From Pedobacter foliorum (GTDB lineage Bacteria > Bacteroidota > Bacteroidia > Sphingobacteriales > Sphingobacteriaceae): a DNA stretch of 64,000 bases. Shown piece by piece: positions 54,096-62,712 of this stretch. Under the pieces are notes generated by a model, which had not been told where the DNA came from, searched no databases, and was given only the letters and a program-made list of their open reading frames with translations. The stretch is from NCBI RefSeq assembly GCF_013266735.1, contig NZ_JABSNU010000016.1, forward strand, positions 37,818 through 101,817. Direction: 5' to 3'. Both the position numbers and the translations under genes were made by a program. The first letter of the stretch is position 1. Every line of letters starts with the position of its first letter.

Positions 54096-54127
54096 CAAAT
54101 ATGGAATTGTTTTTGCAAAGCAGCAAA
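54096..54127 (-). promoter_or_regulatory. Promoter of the trp operon
   Basis: On the minus strand TTTG (54127-54124), 20 bp, CATATTTG (54103-54096). The -33 box and spacing are ideal and the -7 box has one mismatch (C for T) to TAnnTTTG. Confidence 0.7.
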
Positions 54128-54173
54128 TCTTTTATCAAAAAAAATAAAATTTATTACTCTTTGCAAGAGGGGT

Positions 54174-54989
54174 TTACTTAATTAAGGCGTTCTTTTCTTT
54201 GGTAAAATGATTAAAAACCAGTTTATCAGCCAATGCAGGCAATAATTTATTAATCCACACGGTAAGCTTGCCTTGCCCGGTCATTACTAAAGTCCGCTTT
54301 CTCGCAGCAATACCATCCACTATTCGGGTAGCAACCTCTTCGGCCGACATCATTTTACCTTCTTCCATACTTGTTTCGCCATGCGAAGCACCATCTTTAG
54401 CCAAGGCCGTAACACGAATATTAGAAGCCGTAAAACCCGGACAAGCCACCATCACATGAACTCCCGTTTTAAGCAATTCAGTTCTTAATGATTCCATGAA
54501 ACCGTTCATCGCAAACTTAGAAGCAGAATAACCAGTACGACCAGGTAAACCGCGGTAGCCCGCAATAGAAGATACTCCTATTACACTACCCTGAGTTTTT
54601 AAAATCTCCGGCAATGCATACTTAGTACAATAAACCGTACCCCAGAAATTCACGTCCATCAGATTTTTCAATACAGATAAGTCCAGGTCATTAAACAGTG
54701 CACGCATAGATAAGCCAGCATTGTTAACTAATACATCTATCTTGTTAAAAGTGACTGAAGCATTTTTAATCAGGACTTCGCAATCCTCTTCTTTACTAAC
54801 ATCTGCCTGTACCGCAACCGCTCTTATTCCATATCTGGCCTCCAGATCGGCAGTAATTTCACAAAGTGTAACGTATTGTCTGGCACCTAAAACCAGGTTG
54901 GCACCTCTTTTTGCAAACTCTTCGGCACATGCCTTACCAATACCAGATGATGCACCGGTAATTATGACTACTTTATTCTTAAAATCCAT
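54174..54989 (-). CDS. Short-chain dehydrogenase/reductase
   Basis: 271 residues. TGASSGIGKACAEEF, NNAGLSMRALF, catalytic Ser in VSSIAGYRG, Tyr and Lys in YSASKFAMNGF and CPGFTASNI. It resembles the DHRS7-like group of classical SDRs; the substrate is unknown. It lies 5 bp downstream of recR and is probably co-transcribed with it; the trp promoter starts in the gap after its stop. Confidence 0.9.
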   Translation of the reverse strand: MDFKNKVVIITGASSGIGKACAEEFAKRGANLVLGARQYVTLCEITADLEARYGIRAVAVQADVSKEEDCEVLIKNASVTFNKIDVLVNNAGLSMRALFNDLDLSVLKNLMDVNFWGTVYCTKYALPEILKTQGSVIGVSSIAGYRGLPGRTGYSASKFAMNGFMESLRTELLKTGVHVMVACPGFTASNIRVTALAKDGASHGETSMEEGKMMSAEEVATRIVDGIAARKRTLVMTGQGKLTVWINKLLPALADKLVFNHFTKEKNALIK

Positions 54990-54994
54990 TCTAA

Positions 54995-55612
54995 TTATTT
55001 AATTAATGAGTTTTCATAAGGCACTCTGGTAATGATAGACCTTCCCAGCGTAATCTCATCAGCATACTCCAGCTCTCCGCCAAAGGCAATACCTCTGGCA
55101 ATTGTGGTAATTGGTATTTGAAAATCTTTAAGTCGTTTGTATAAATAGAAGAGTGTGGTATCCCCCTCCATGGTAGCGCTAAGTGCCAATATCACCTCTT
55201 TTACAGGAGTGGTAGCCACGCGCTGCACTAACGAATCAATAAAAAGATCGGATGGCCCTACCCCATCCATTGGAGAAATCAACCCGCCAAGAACATGATA
55301 AACACCAAAATACTGCGAAGTATTTTCCACAGCCATTACATCTCTGGTATCCTCCACAACACAGATTACTTCCTTTTCACGCTTGTTCGAAGCGCAAATT
55401 TCACAAATCTGGCTATCCGAAATATTATGGCAAATGTTGCAGTGCTTAATTTCCTTTCTAAGCCTTACAATTGCATTCCCAAAATGCTCCACTTCCTCCT
55501 GCTCTTTATTCAATAAATGCAGAACCAACCTTAAAGCCGTCTTTTGTCCAACGCCCGGTAACTTCGAAAATTCGTTAACGGCATCCTCAAGCAATTTAGA
55601 AGAAAAGTTCAT
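54995..55612 (-). CDS. recR: Recombination protein RecR
   Basis: 205 residues. Helix-hairpin-helix LPGVGQKTALRL, Cys4 zinc finger CNICHN and CEICAS (about 57-72), Toprim domain with VVEDTRDVMAVE and TMEGDTT. Works with RecO and RecF in gap repair. The promoter box TAAGTTTG ends 4 nt before the ATG, so the mRNA is probably leaderless. The SDR gene follows closely. Confidence 0.96.
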   Translation of the reverse strand: MNFSSKLLEDAVNEFSKLPGVGQKTALRLVLHLLNKEQEEVEHFGNAIVRLRKEIKHCNICHNISDSQICEICASNKREKEVICVVEDTRDVMAVENTSQYFGVYHVLGGLISPMDGVGPSDLFIDSLVQRVATTPVKEVILALSATMEGDTTLFYLYKRLKDFQIPITTIARGIAFGGELEYADEITLGRSIITRVPYENSLIK

Positions 55613-55616
55613 CTTA

Positions 55617-55624
55617 CAAACTTA
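55617..55624 (-). promoter_or_regulatory. TAnnTTTG -7 box abutting the recR start codon
   Basis: On the minus strand TAAGTTTG, then TAAG, then ATG. Confidence 0.6.
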
Positions 55625-55729
55625 GATAAATTGTGAATGTAAATTTATATTTATCTCTTGATATTTACTTTTTATAAGTAGAAACTCATGATGGTTTCTT
55701 ACATTTAGAATCTTAACTAATCATAAAAA

Positions 55730-57208
55730 ATGAGTCCAATAATACTTTTGTCTTTTCTGCTCGGCTACTTTGCACTGCTAATTGGTGTATCTTATTTTAC
55801 TTCCCGAAACAATTCAGACAATGCTTCATTTTTTATAGCAAACAGAAATTCTAAATGGTATCTGGTGGCATTTGGAATGATTGGAACAGCGCTTTCCGGT
55901 GTTACTTTCATTTCCGTTCCAGGAGCCGTAGGCAAAAGTGAATTTGGTTATTTTCAGTTCATACTGGGTAATGCAGTCGGCTTTGTTATTATCGCAACGG
56001 TATTACTGCCACTGTATTACAGGTTAAATATTATATCAATATACACTTATCTGGAAAGGCGTTTAGGCTTTTGGAGCTATAAAAGTGGCGCTGTTATCTT
56101 CTTAATTTCACGTACCATTGGCTCATCTTTCAGACTATATCTTGTGGCTATTGTGCTACAGAAATTCATATTTGATGCATGGAATGTACCCTTTTGGCTT
56201 ACAATAGTTATTTGCCTTGTACTCATATGGCTTTACACTCATAAAGGGGGATTAAAAACAATCATCATTACCGATACACTTCAAACCGTATTCTTACTCC
56301 TATCAGTAGTACTATCCATCATTTTCATTTCCAAATCATTGCACTTAGATATCGCTGGCACTTTTGAAGCTGTAAAGAATAGCAGTTATTCCAAAATCTT
56401 CTTCTGGGAAAACTTTATGGGCAGTAAAACCCACTTTATAAAACAGTTCCTTGGAGGTATTTTTGTTACCATTGCCATGACGGGATTAGATCAGGATCTG
56501 ATGCAAAAGAACCTGAGCATGAAAACCATAGGCGAAGCACAAAAGAACATGTTCACCTTTACTGCTGTATTCATCATCATGAACATATTCTTTTTAAGCG
56601 TAGGTGCGCTTTTATACCTATTTGCAGCCAAGAACGGAATTGATGTAGCGGCATTAAAAACACCGGATCACCTATACCCCGAAATTGCTTTAAACTACCT
56701 TAACGTTGTACCAGGCATTATTTTTATGCTAGGTTTAACTGCAGCAACATTTGCGACAACAGACTCAGCCTTAACTGCTTTAACTACATCGTTCTGCGTA
56801 GACTTTCTACATTTCGATAAAAAAGCTGACCAAAACGACCCTAAACTCGTTAGCCAAAGACATTACGTACATGTTGGTTTTTCGGTGCTGATGGTCGCCG
56901 TTATCATGGTTTTTAAACTAATTAATGATGATTCCGTTGTTAATGCCATATTTAAAGCCGCCGGCTATACCTATGGTCCATTGGTAGGTTTATTCGGTTT
57001 TGGCATGTTAACCAGAAGAGCGGTAACAGATAAACTTGTACCTTACATCTGTATTCTTTCGCCAATACTATGCTATGTAATAGATATAAACTCACTAAGC
57101 TGGTTTAGCTACGCTTTAGGCTTTGAGCTTATCATATTAAATGGCCTGATTACGTTTATACTACTTTGGATAACCGGGAAACAAGCGACAACCCAGACCA
57201 AATTTTAA
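55730..57208 (+). CDS. Sodium:solute symporter (SSS family)
   Basis: 492 residues with about 13 hydrophobic segments. The N-terminal half shows GMIGTALSGVTFISVPG and YRLNIISIYTYLERR, typical of SSS transporters, and GLTAATFATTDSALTALTTS (about 338-357) corresponds to the Na+ site helix. The substrate cannot be read. The LOG gene begins 20 bp after the stop and is likely co-transcribed. A TACATTTA near-consensus box lies upstream. Confidence 0.92.
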   Translation: MSPIILLSFLLGYFALLIGVSYFTSRNNSDNASFFIANRNSKWYLVAFGMIGTALSGVTFISVPGAVGKSEFGYFQFILGNAVGFVIIATVLLPLYYRLNIISIYTYLERRLGFWSYKSGAVIFLISRTIGSSFRLYLVAIVLQKFIFDAWNVPFWLTIVICLVLIWLYTHKGGLKTIIITDTLQTVFLLLSVVLSIIFISKSLHLDIAGTFEAVKNSSYSKIFFWENFMGSKTHFIKQFLGGIFVTIAMTGLDQDLMQKNLSMKTIGEAQKNMFTFTAVFIIMNIFFLSVGALLYLFAAKNGIDVAALKTPDHLYPEIALNYLNVVPGIIFMLGLTAATFATTDSALTALTTSFCVDFLHFDKKADQNDPKLVSQRHYVHVGFSVLMVAVIMVFKLINDDSVVNAIFKAAGYTYGPLVGLFGFGMLTRRAVTDKLVPYICILSPILCYVIDINSLSWFSYALGFELIILNGLITFILLWITGKQATTQTKF

Positions 57209-57228
57209 ATACTTTAATACCTATTAGA

Positions 57229-57936
57229 ATGACAAGTGAAGAGAAAATAAGAAGCGCATTTGAAAACAAAGACTGGCAGGAAATAAAAGTTACTGACTCC
57301 TGGCAGATCTTTAAAATAATGGCCGAATTTGTTGACGGCTTTGAAAAACTGGCTAAAATAGGCCCTTGTGTAACCATTTTTGGTTCGGCAAGAACTGCTG
57401 AAACCAATAAGTATTACCAAATAGCTGTTGAGTGTGGCAAACTCCTAACCGACCGAGGTTACGGTGTTGTTACAGGTGGCGGCCCAGGTATTATGGAAGC
57501 CGGAAATAAAGGCGCACATACAAACGGCGGTAAATCAGTTGGTTTAAACATTGAACTACCATTTGAGCAATTCCACAACAAATACATAGACCACAACAAA
57601 CTGCTAGAGTTTGATTACTTCTTTGTAAGAAAGGTAATGTTTATGAAGTACTCGCAAGGTTTTATTGTACTACCAGGCGGTATGGGCACTATGGATGAAC
57701 TTTTTGAAGCAATCACCTTAATCCAAACAGGTAAAATTGCAAGGTTCCCTATTGTACTTGTCGGCAAAGATTACTGGAGCGGATTGGTAGATTGGATAAC
57801 GAACACCATGCTAAACAAAGAGCACAACATCCATGCAGAAGATCTAAACCTATTCAGATTGGTTGATACTGCCGAAGAAGCAACTGAGCACATCTTCAGA
57901 TTCTACGAGAAGTACGTATTGAAACCAAACTTCTAA
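57229..57936 (+). CDS. LOG-family phosphoribohydrolase
   Basis: 235 residues from the ATG at 57229. The nucleotide-binding motifs GGGPGIMEAGNKGA and PGGMGTMDE are complete; LOG-family enzymes cleave ribose-5-phosphate from nucleotides. The start of the frame further upstream overlaps the symporter gene and is rejected. The 80 residues before the first motif are longer than in the minimal LOG proteins and match the larger TIGR00730-related group. Confidence 0.9.
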   Translation: MTSEEKIRSAFENKDWQEIKVTDSWQIFKIMAEFVDGFEKLAKIGPCVTIFGSARTAETNKYYQIAVECGKLLTDRGYGVVTGGGPGIMEAGNKGAHTNGGKSVGLNIELPFEQFHNKYIDHNKLLEFDYFFVRKVMFMKYSQGFIVLPGGMGTMDELFEAITLIQTGKIARFPIVLVGKDYWSGLVDWITNTMLNKEHNIHAEDLNLFRLVDTAEEATEHIFRFYEKYVLKPNF

Positions 57937-57996
57937 TCGAGCCTTTAAATAGGCTCTTAGGCTTCAACAAGCTTTCAACTAAGCTTGAAATTAGCC

Positions 57997-58341
57997 TTAA
58001 CCTAAAATATCATAAATCTTTTCTGTTGGTCTTGCTATTACGGCAAGATCATCAGAAACTAATATCGGGCGTTCTATAAGTATTGGATTTTCAACCATTG
58101 CAACAATCCATTCTTCCTCAGAAAGAACCTTACCCTTATATTTCTCCTTATAAACAACTTCCGATTTACGGACAAGTTCATGAGCCGAAATCCCCAATTT
58201 ACCAACAATAGCTCGTAACTCATCTACAGTAGGAACTGTTTCCAGGTAATTAACCACTTCAAATTCCTTTCCACTTTCTTCCAGAACCGTCATTGCGCAA
58301 CGGCTTTTACTGCACCTGTTATTATGATAAATCTTGATCAT
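57997..58341 (-). CDS. ArsC/Spx-family protein, arsenate reductase-like
   Basis: 114 residues of thioredoxin-like fold. NNRCSKSRCAM has the catalytic Cys at residue 10, and the conserved Arg in ERPILV (about 90) and LRAIVGKLG fit the glutaredoxin-type ArsC family. Arsenate reduction is not proven by sequence; many chromosomal members have unknown roles. Monocistronic. Confidence 0.88.
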   Translation of the reverse strand: MIKIYHNNRCSKSRCAMTVLEESGKEFEVVNYLETVPTVDELRAIVGKLGISAHELVRKSEVVYKEKYKGKVLSEEEWIVAMVENPILIERPILVSDDLAVIARPTEKIYDILG

Positions 58342-58421
58342 TTTCTCTTAACTAAATTTAAAGTTTAACAACTTCTTCTTTTCCCCTCTTCCCCTTCTGT
58401 CCGGAGTTACATTCATTCCTT

Positions 58422-58507
58422 AAAAAATCAACTGTTGAGAGACGACATGCAGATATTTTGCCCTTCCGCAAAATATCTGAGGAGGCGAGCAATGGTTGAT
58501 TTTTTTT
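58422..58507 (-). terminator. Long palindromic hairpin after the DUF502 gene
   Basis: Outer arms AAAAAATCAAC and GTTGATTTTTT (58422-58432, 58495-58505) enclose a perfect 12-bp inner stem CAGATATTTTGC/GCAAAATATCTG (58450-58461, 58468-58479) with loop CCTTCC. On the minus strand a T-run follows, so it may terminate the DUF502 transcript. The extent is larger than usual for an intrinsic terminator. Confidence 0.6.
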
Positions 58508-59096
58508 AGAAATGGCTAACTCCGCCAGATACCACCAACTTCATGGCGTCAGCCGCACTCATATTCAACGGCTTAATCTTTTCGTTTTTAACAACATAAA
58601 CCTGACCGGCAAAAGAATAAGAAAACGGGAAATAAACAATTGCTTCACCGGGAAGGCCGATAGACTTAAGATCAGATTGCGTAAGAAACCCAATCCTTTT
58701 CAAATCCCCTTCAACCTCAACAAGTACAGGATGATTAAACTTCTTCTCATCACCAACAAAAGCTTCAGTAAGATCTTTGATAGAAGAATAGATAAATTTC
58801 ACCACCGGAAGCCTATCTAAAGCCTTCTGAAACCAATTATACATTGGCTCAGTAACAAAGTTAGTTACAAAAATTCCGGCAATCAGAATGATCGAAACTA
58901 CCAATGCCAAGCCTAATCCGGGAATATTTCGGCTGGCTCCCGTTCTGGGATCTACGCCAAGAATATTGTTTATATTTAACCAGCTGTCAACCGTAGTAAC
59001 AGCCCAAATCACGATAAAAATACTTAGTGCAATAGGCAGCACAATCAACAACCCTTTAATCAGGTAATTTAACAACGCCCTACCAATTCTATTCAT
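58506..59096 (-). CDS. DUF502-family membrane protein
   Basis: 196 residues with two transmembrane helices (about 12-34 and 63-85), followed by the conserved LDRLPVVKFIYSSIKDL and a cytoplasmic or periplasmic beta-rich region with PLNMSAADAMKLVVSGG near the end. The family is widespread and without known function. The gene starts 19 bp after the murF-alr stop; a TAAGTTTG box 4 nt before the ATG suggests an internal leaderless promoter. Confidence 0.9.
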   Translation of the reverse strand: MNRIGRALLNYLIKGLLIVLPIALSIFIVIWAVTTVDSWLNINNILGVDPRTGASRNIPGLGLALVVSIILIAGIFVTNFVTEPMYNWFQKALDRLPVVKFIYSSIKDLTEAFVGDEKKFNHPVLVEVEGDLKRIGFLTQSDLKSIGLPGEAIVYFPFSYSFAGQVYVVKNEKIKPLNMSAADAMKLVVSGGVSHF

Positions 59097-59100
59097 GCTG

Positions 59101-59108
59101 CAAACTTA
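59101..59108 (-). promoter_or_regulatory. TAnnTTTG -7 box abutting the DUF502 start codon
   Basis: On the minus strand TAAGTTTG, then CAGC, then ATG. It lies in the 19-bp gap after murF-alr, so its independent use is uncertain. Confidence 0.45.
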
Positions 59109-59115
59109 TGTAAAA

Positions 59116-61575
59116 CTACTCATAAAAATACACTCGTTTTACCCTTTGAGATACATTTGTTAATATTTCATACGGTATAGTGTCAATTTGTTTTGCCAAT
59201 TCGGCGATGGTAAGTTCACCATTAAAAACAATCACCTCATCGCCAGTTTTCACGCCCAAACCAGTAACATCGAGCATACACATATCCATACATATTACAC
59301 CTACGGTAGATACCAAATTGCCATTAATCAACATTTTACCCACACCATTGCCAAATTTGCGATTATAACCATCAGCATAACCAATTTTAACAGTAGCAAT
59401 CATGCCTCCTTCAGGTAAAATACCACGGCGACTATAACCCACCGTTTCATTAGGCTTTATCGGTTTCACCTGAGTTACCGTAGTTTTTAAAACAGCAACA
59501 GTTTGCAGACCTTTATTATGAGACAAGCCGCCATCAAAACCATACATTCCAATACCAAGCCTAACCATATCCAATTGAGCTTCAGGGTGACGAGAAATGC
59601 CGGATGTATTAGAAATATGCCTGATAAACGAATATCCCACCCCCTCTTTAATTTGATCAGCAACAGCTGTAAACCTACTCAGCTGATGCGCTGTAAATCC
59701 ATCATGATCAGCACTATCACTACCTACTAAATGAGAAAAAACAGAAACAACCTTTACCTTTTCGGTTTCCTTTAATTGTTGTAAAAGATCAGTTAAATCA
59801 GCCTCTTCAAAGCCCAATCTATGCATTCCCGTTTCAATTTTCAGGTGTATAGGGTAACTCTTTGTATTTTCACTTAAGAAATCGATGAAGCTTCTTAAAA
59901 TATCAAGATTATATATTTCAGGTTCCAGCTTATGCTTTACTATGGCATCAAAAGCAGACGGCTCCGGACTCATTACCATGATAGGCATAGAAATGCCGCC
60001 TTTTCTAAGCGCAACCCCTTCATCTGTATAAGCCACGGCCAGATAATCAACTTTATGGTACTGTAACAGATTAGCAATTTCGAAACTACCGCTACCGTAA
60101 GAAAAAGCTTTAACCATTGCCATTACCTTAACTCCCGGGCGTAATTTATTCCTATAGAACTGCAGATTCCCTGCCAGCGCATTTAAATCTATCTCCAGAA
60201 CCGTATCATGTATCTTTTGTGTAATCAGTTTACTGATACGTGCAAACTCGAACCTGCGGGCTCCTTTAACCAAAATTGTTTCACTACTAAAATGTAGCGA
60301 TGGAAAGTTCTCTACAAAGGCCAATGTACTCTCAAAAAAAGAGGTCTCCATATCAAACAATTCTGCTGCTGCAGATATATGCAGACCAACCCCTATCAAC
60401 CTATTCACGTTCTTTTGCTTAAGCAGAGCCGCTATTTCGGCATAAAGATCCTCATCATTTTTCCCTGTTTCATACAGATCAGAAAGGATAAGTGTTTTTT
60501 TAGGATGCTGGTTTTGAAGATTTAAAAAATCGAGCGCAATGGCTAAAGAAGAGATATCAGCACTGTAAGAATCATCGATAACAGAACATTGATTGATGCC
60601 ATTTTTCAGTTCTAAGCGCATGCTAACCGATGTTAGCTTTTCTAATAAAGCATCAGTTTGCTGTGGATTGTACCCCAAAGCAAGCAAAGTGGCCCAGCAA
60701 ATCACTCCGTTTTCTAGAGATGCCCTATCACTAAATGGAATTAAGCATTCTATTTCATCGCCTTTAAACTTTGCTCTAATATAGTTTCTGCCATCAATTT
60801 GCTCTACAAATAAGATTTGCAGGTCTGCCTTTTGTTTAAAACTCCATGAGAATTTTGACTTACCCGGTAAATCAGTTAAACCGAGTCCTTCAGTATACTC
60901 CGGAGAATAAATAAACAGCTCTGAATTTTTAAAAAGCTTTAATTTTTCGAGCAGTTTTTCTTTAATAGATGAGAATCCTTCAGCATGTGCTTCGCCAATA
61001 TTGGTTAAAATACCAACTGTTGGCTGTATAATTTCGGCAAGGCTATCCATCTCACCGGATTTAGAAATTCCGGCTTCAAATATCCCCATGGTATGATCTG
61101 AATCGATTTGCCAAACAGAAAGCGGCACCCCTATTTGAGAATTGAAGCTTTTAGGACTGCGAACAATATTAAAATCGGCAGCAAGTAATTGATATAACCA
61201 TTCTTTAACTATAGTTTTCCCGTTACTACCGGTAATTGCAAGCACTTTTAGGTCGTACTGCTCACGATTGTATTTCGCTAAAGTCTGAAGAGCGGCTAAT
61301 ACATCAGTAACCAACAAGATATTGGCATCAGGGAAGTTATTCAAATAGCTTTCATCGCTGATTACAAAATTCTTAATCCCATTTGCATAAGCATCTTTAA
61401 GGTACTCATGACCATTTCTTTTTGCATCTAAAGCAAAAAATAAAGATTCATCAGGATCTATTACACTCCTGCTGTCAATTACCAATTTAGTAATTACAGC
61501 ATTATTGTTTACGATGAAAGGTTTTGCAGTTAAAACAGTGGCAATAAGAGAGATAGAATAGTTAGCATTACTCAT
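59116..61575 (-). CDS. MurF-alanine racemase fusion
   Basis: 819 residues from the ATG at 61575. The N-terminal half (to about 450) is MurF, which adds D-Ala-D-Ala to UDP-MurNAc-tripeptide: ATP motif ITGSNGKTIVKEWLY, IFEAGISKSGEMD, and the C-terminal Mur ligase domain. The second half is alanine racemase, with the PLP Lys in VMAMVKAFSYGSG (about 490), HIGNTSG-like HISNTSG and RLGIGMYG and the catalytic Tyr in VGYSRRG. The fusion is known in Bacteroidota and joins D-Ala supply to its use. The ATG follows TAATTTTG by 3 nt. Confidence 0.95.
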   Translation of the reverse strand: MSNANYSISLIATVLTAKPFIVNNNAVITKLVIDSRSVIDPDESLFFALDAKRNGHEYLKDAYANGIKNFVISDESYLNNFPDANILLVTDVLAALQTLAKYNREQYDLKVLAITGSNGKTIVKEWLYQLLAADFNIVRSPKSFNSQIGVPLSVWQIDSDHTMGIFEAGISKSGEMDSLAEIIQPTVGILTNIGEAHAEGFSSIKEKLLEKLKLFKNSELFIYSPEYTEGLGLTDLPGKSKFSWSFKQKADLQILFVEQIDGRNYIRAKFKGDEIECLIPFSDRASLENGVICWATLLALGYNPQQTDALLEKLTSVSMRLELKNGINQCSVIDDSYSADISSLAIALDFLNLQNQHPKKTLILSDLYETGKNDEDLYAEIAALLKQKNVNRLIGVGLHISAAAELFDMETSFFESTLAFVENFPSLHFSSETILVKGARRFEFARISKLITQKIHDTVLEIDLNALAGNLQFYRNKLRPGVKVMAMVKAFSYGSGSFEIANLLQYHKVDYLAVAYTDEGVALRKGGISMPIMVMSPEPSAFDAIVKHKLEPEIYNLDILRSFIDFLSENTKSYPIHLKIETGMHRLGFEEADLTDLLQQLKETEKVKVVSVFSHLVGSDSADHDGFTAHQLSRFTAVADQIKEGVGYSFIRHISNTSGISRHPEAQLDMVRLGIGMYGFDGGLSHNKGLQTVAVLKTTVTQVKPIKPNETVGYSRRGILPEGGMIATVKIGYADGYNRKFGNGVGKMLINGNLVSTVGVICMDMCMLDVTGLGVKTGDEVIVFNGELTIAELAKQIDTIPYEILTNVSQRVKRVYFYE

Positions 61576-61578
61576 GCC

Positions 61579-61586
61579 CAAAATTA
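61579..61586 (-). promoter_or_regulatory. TAnnTTTG -7 box abutting the murF-alr start codon
   Basis: On the minus strand TAATTTTG, then GGC, then ATG, so transcription would begin about at the A of the start codon. Confidence 0.55.
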
Positions 61587-61638
61587 AACATTTTTCGGCT
61601 CAATTAGGTAAGGCAAAACTAGCTTACTCGATGTGTCA

Positions 61639-61697
61639 GTCAGTCCACGGTCAGTCCACGTTTTACTAAGAAAAAGGTGGACTGACCGTGGACTGAC
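61639..61697. repeat. Hairpin built from GGTCAGTCCAC repeats
   Basis: A 21-bp perfect inverted repeat (61639-61659 and 61677-61697) with a 17-nt loop. Each arm contains CAGTCCAC twice, so it is both a tandem and an inverted repeat. It has no T-run. It lies between the solute-binding-like gene and murF-alr. Confidence 0.75.
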
Positions 61698-61795
61698 CGT
61701 TTGGTCAATGTGGAGTAATTCTACCCCCCTTCATAAACCGAATTAAATGGCTATTAAATTGTATTCAAAAAAATGAAATTGAAATTTTCTGACTG

Positions 61796-62482
61796 TTAAA
61801 ACTGAATATCGGTAAACCATTTTTTATAAATGGTTTGATAGGTTCCGTTCTCTTTTAAAAGGCTCAAAACTTCATTAAACTGATCACGCAGTTGAGTATC
61901 TCCTTTTTTCATAGCGATTGCATATTGAGAATCTGTTTTTGGTAAATACATACCCACTTTTAATTTCTTGTTTTTTTGCAAAAACCCACCTGCTATTGGC
62001 GAATCATCGATGAGTAAATCTATTTTTCCGGCTTGCAGTTTTCTATACAACTCTTTATTGGTTTCGGCGTGCACCATATTGTTGCCAGGAAAGTTTACAT
62101 GAACGTATCTTTCTGCTTCTGTTGCCTCTCTAATGCCTATTGTTTTATTTTTAAGGTCGTTAATATCTCTTAAATCACCATCGCTATTAACCACAGCACA
62201 CAATCTGAAATGTAAATATGGATTGCTAAATTCAAGGATATGTCTGCGTGAAGGTGTAACAGTTACTGCAGAACAGATCAGATCTAACTCCCCTTTAAAC
62301 AGTTTCTCGAGAATGGTTGCCCACAATGAAACCTCATATTCTACCTCTATATCAAGATGTTCGGTGATGGCTTTCATTAAGTCGACTTCGAAACCTTCAA
62401 ATTTTTCAGAATTATAATCTGAGTGCATAGGAAATGGAGCTGCAGAATCTAATCCGACTTTCAATACTTTTTTTGGTTCCAT
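61796..62482 (-). CDS. Family 3 solute-binding-like protein without signal peptide
   Basis: 228 residues of the amino-acid-binding (SBP family 3) fold: LKVGLDSAAPFP, FEGFEVDLMKAI, ELDLICSAVTVTPSRR (the family signature GxDxxxxxxTxTxxR) and GTYQTIYKKWF at the C-terminus. There is no signal peptide or lipobox; Met1 is followed by EPKKVL. No permease or ATPase gene is nearby. It may be a cytoplasmic ligand sensor or an enzyme such as a cyclohexadienyl dehydratase-type relative; the start could also be mis-set, but no upstream signal sequence was found in frame. Confidence 0.85.
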   Translation of the reverse strand: MEPKKVLKVGLDSAAPFPMHSDYNSEKFEGFEVDLMKAITEHLDIEVEYEVSLWATILEKLFKGELDLICSAVTVTPSRRHILEFSNPYLHFRLCAVVNSDGDLRDINDLKNKTIGIREATEAERYVHVNFPGNNMVHAETNKELYRKLQAGKIDLLIDDSPIAGGFLQKNKKLKVGMYLPKTDSQYAIAMKKGDTQLRDQFNEVLSLLKENGTYQTIYKKWFTDIQF

Positions 62483-62712
62483 AAAAGGAGAGTTAACTAA
62501 ATGACATCCGAACGTAGCTAAAATACGCCTTTAAAACAATAATTTAACAGAAAAACCACCGAAACAACTGAAATGTTTGAAAAACTTATCTCTTTTTATT
62601 CATTTACAGTGAATTAAAATCAATTAAGATCAAATATTTGATAAAAAACAAGATCCGCATCTTGTTTTAAGATAAATCATACTTATGACAGGCACATTTA
62701 GTAATATTGTAA

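Noticed and set aside
57166..57228. Longer N-terminus of the LOG protein overlapping the symporter gene
   Set aside because: The extension is the symporter sequence read in another frame and lacks similarity to LOG proteins; the ATG at 57229 fits.
58396..58406. CTGTCCGGAG resembling the MITE internal end motif
   Set aside because: Only about ten bases match and there is no second end or direct repeat nearby, so chance is an adequate explanation.
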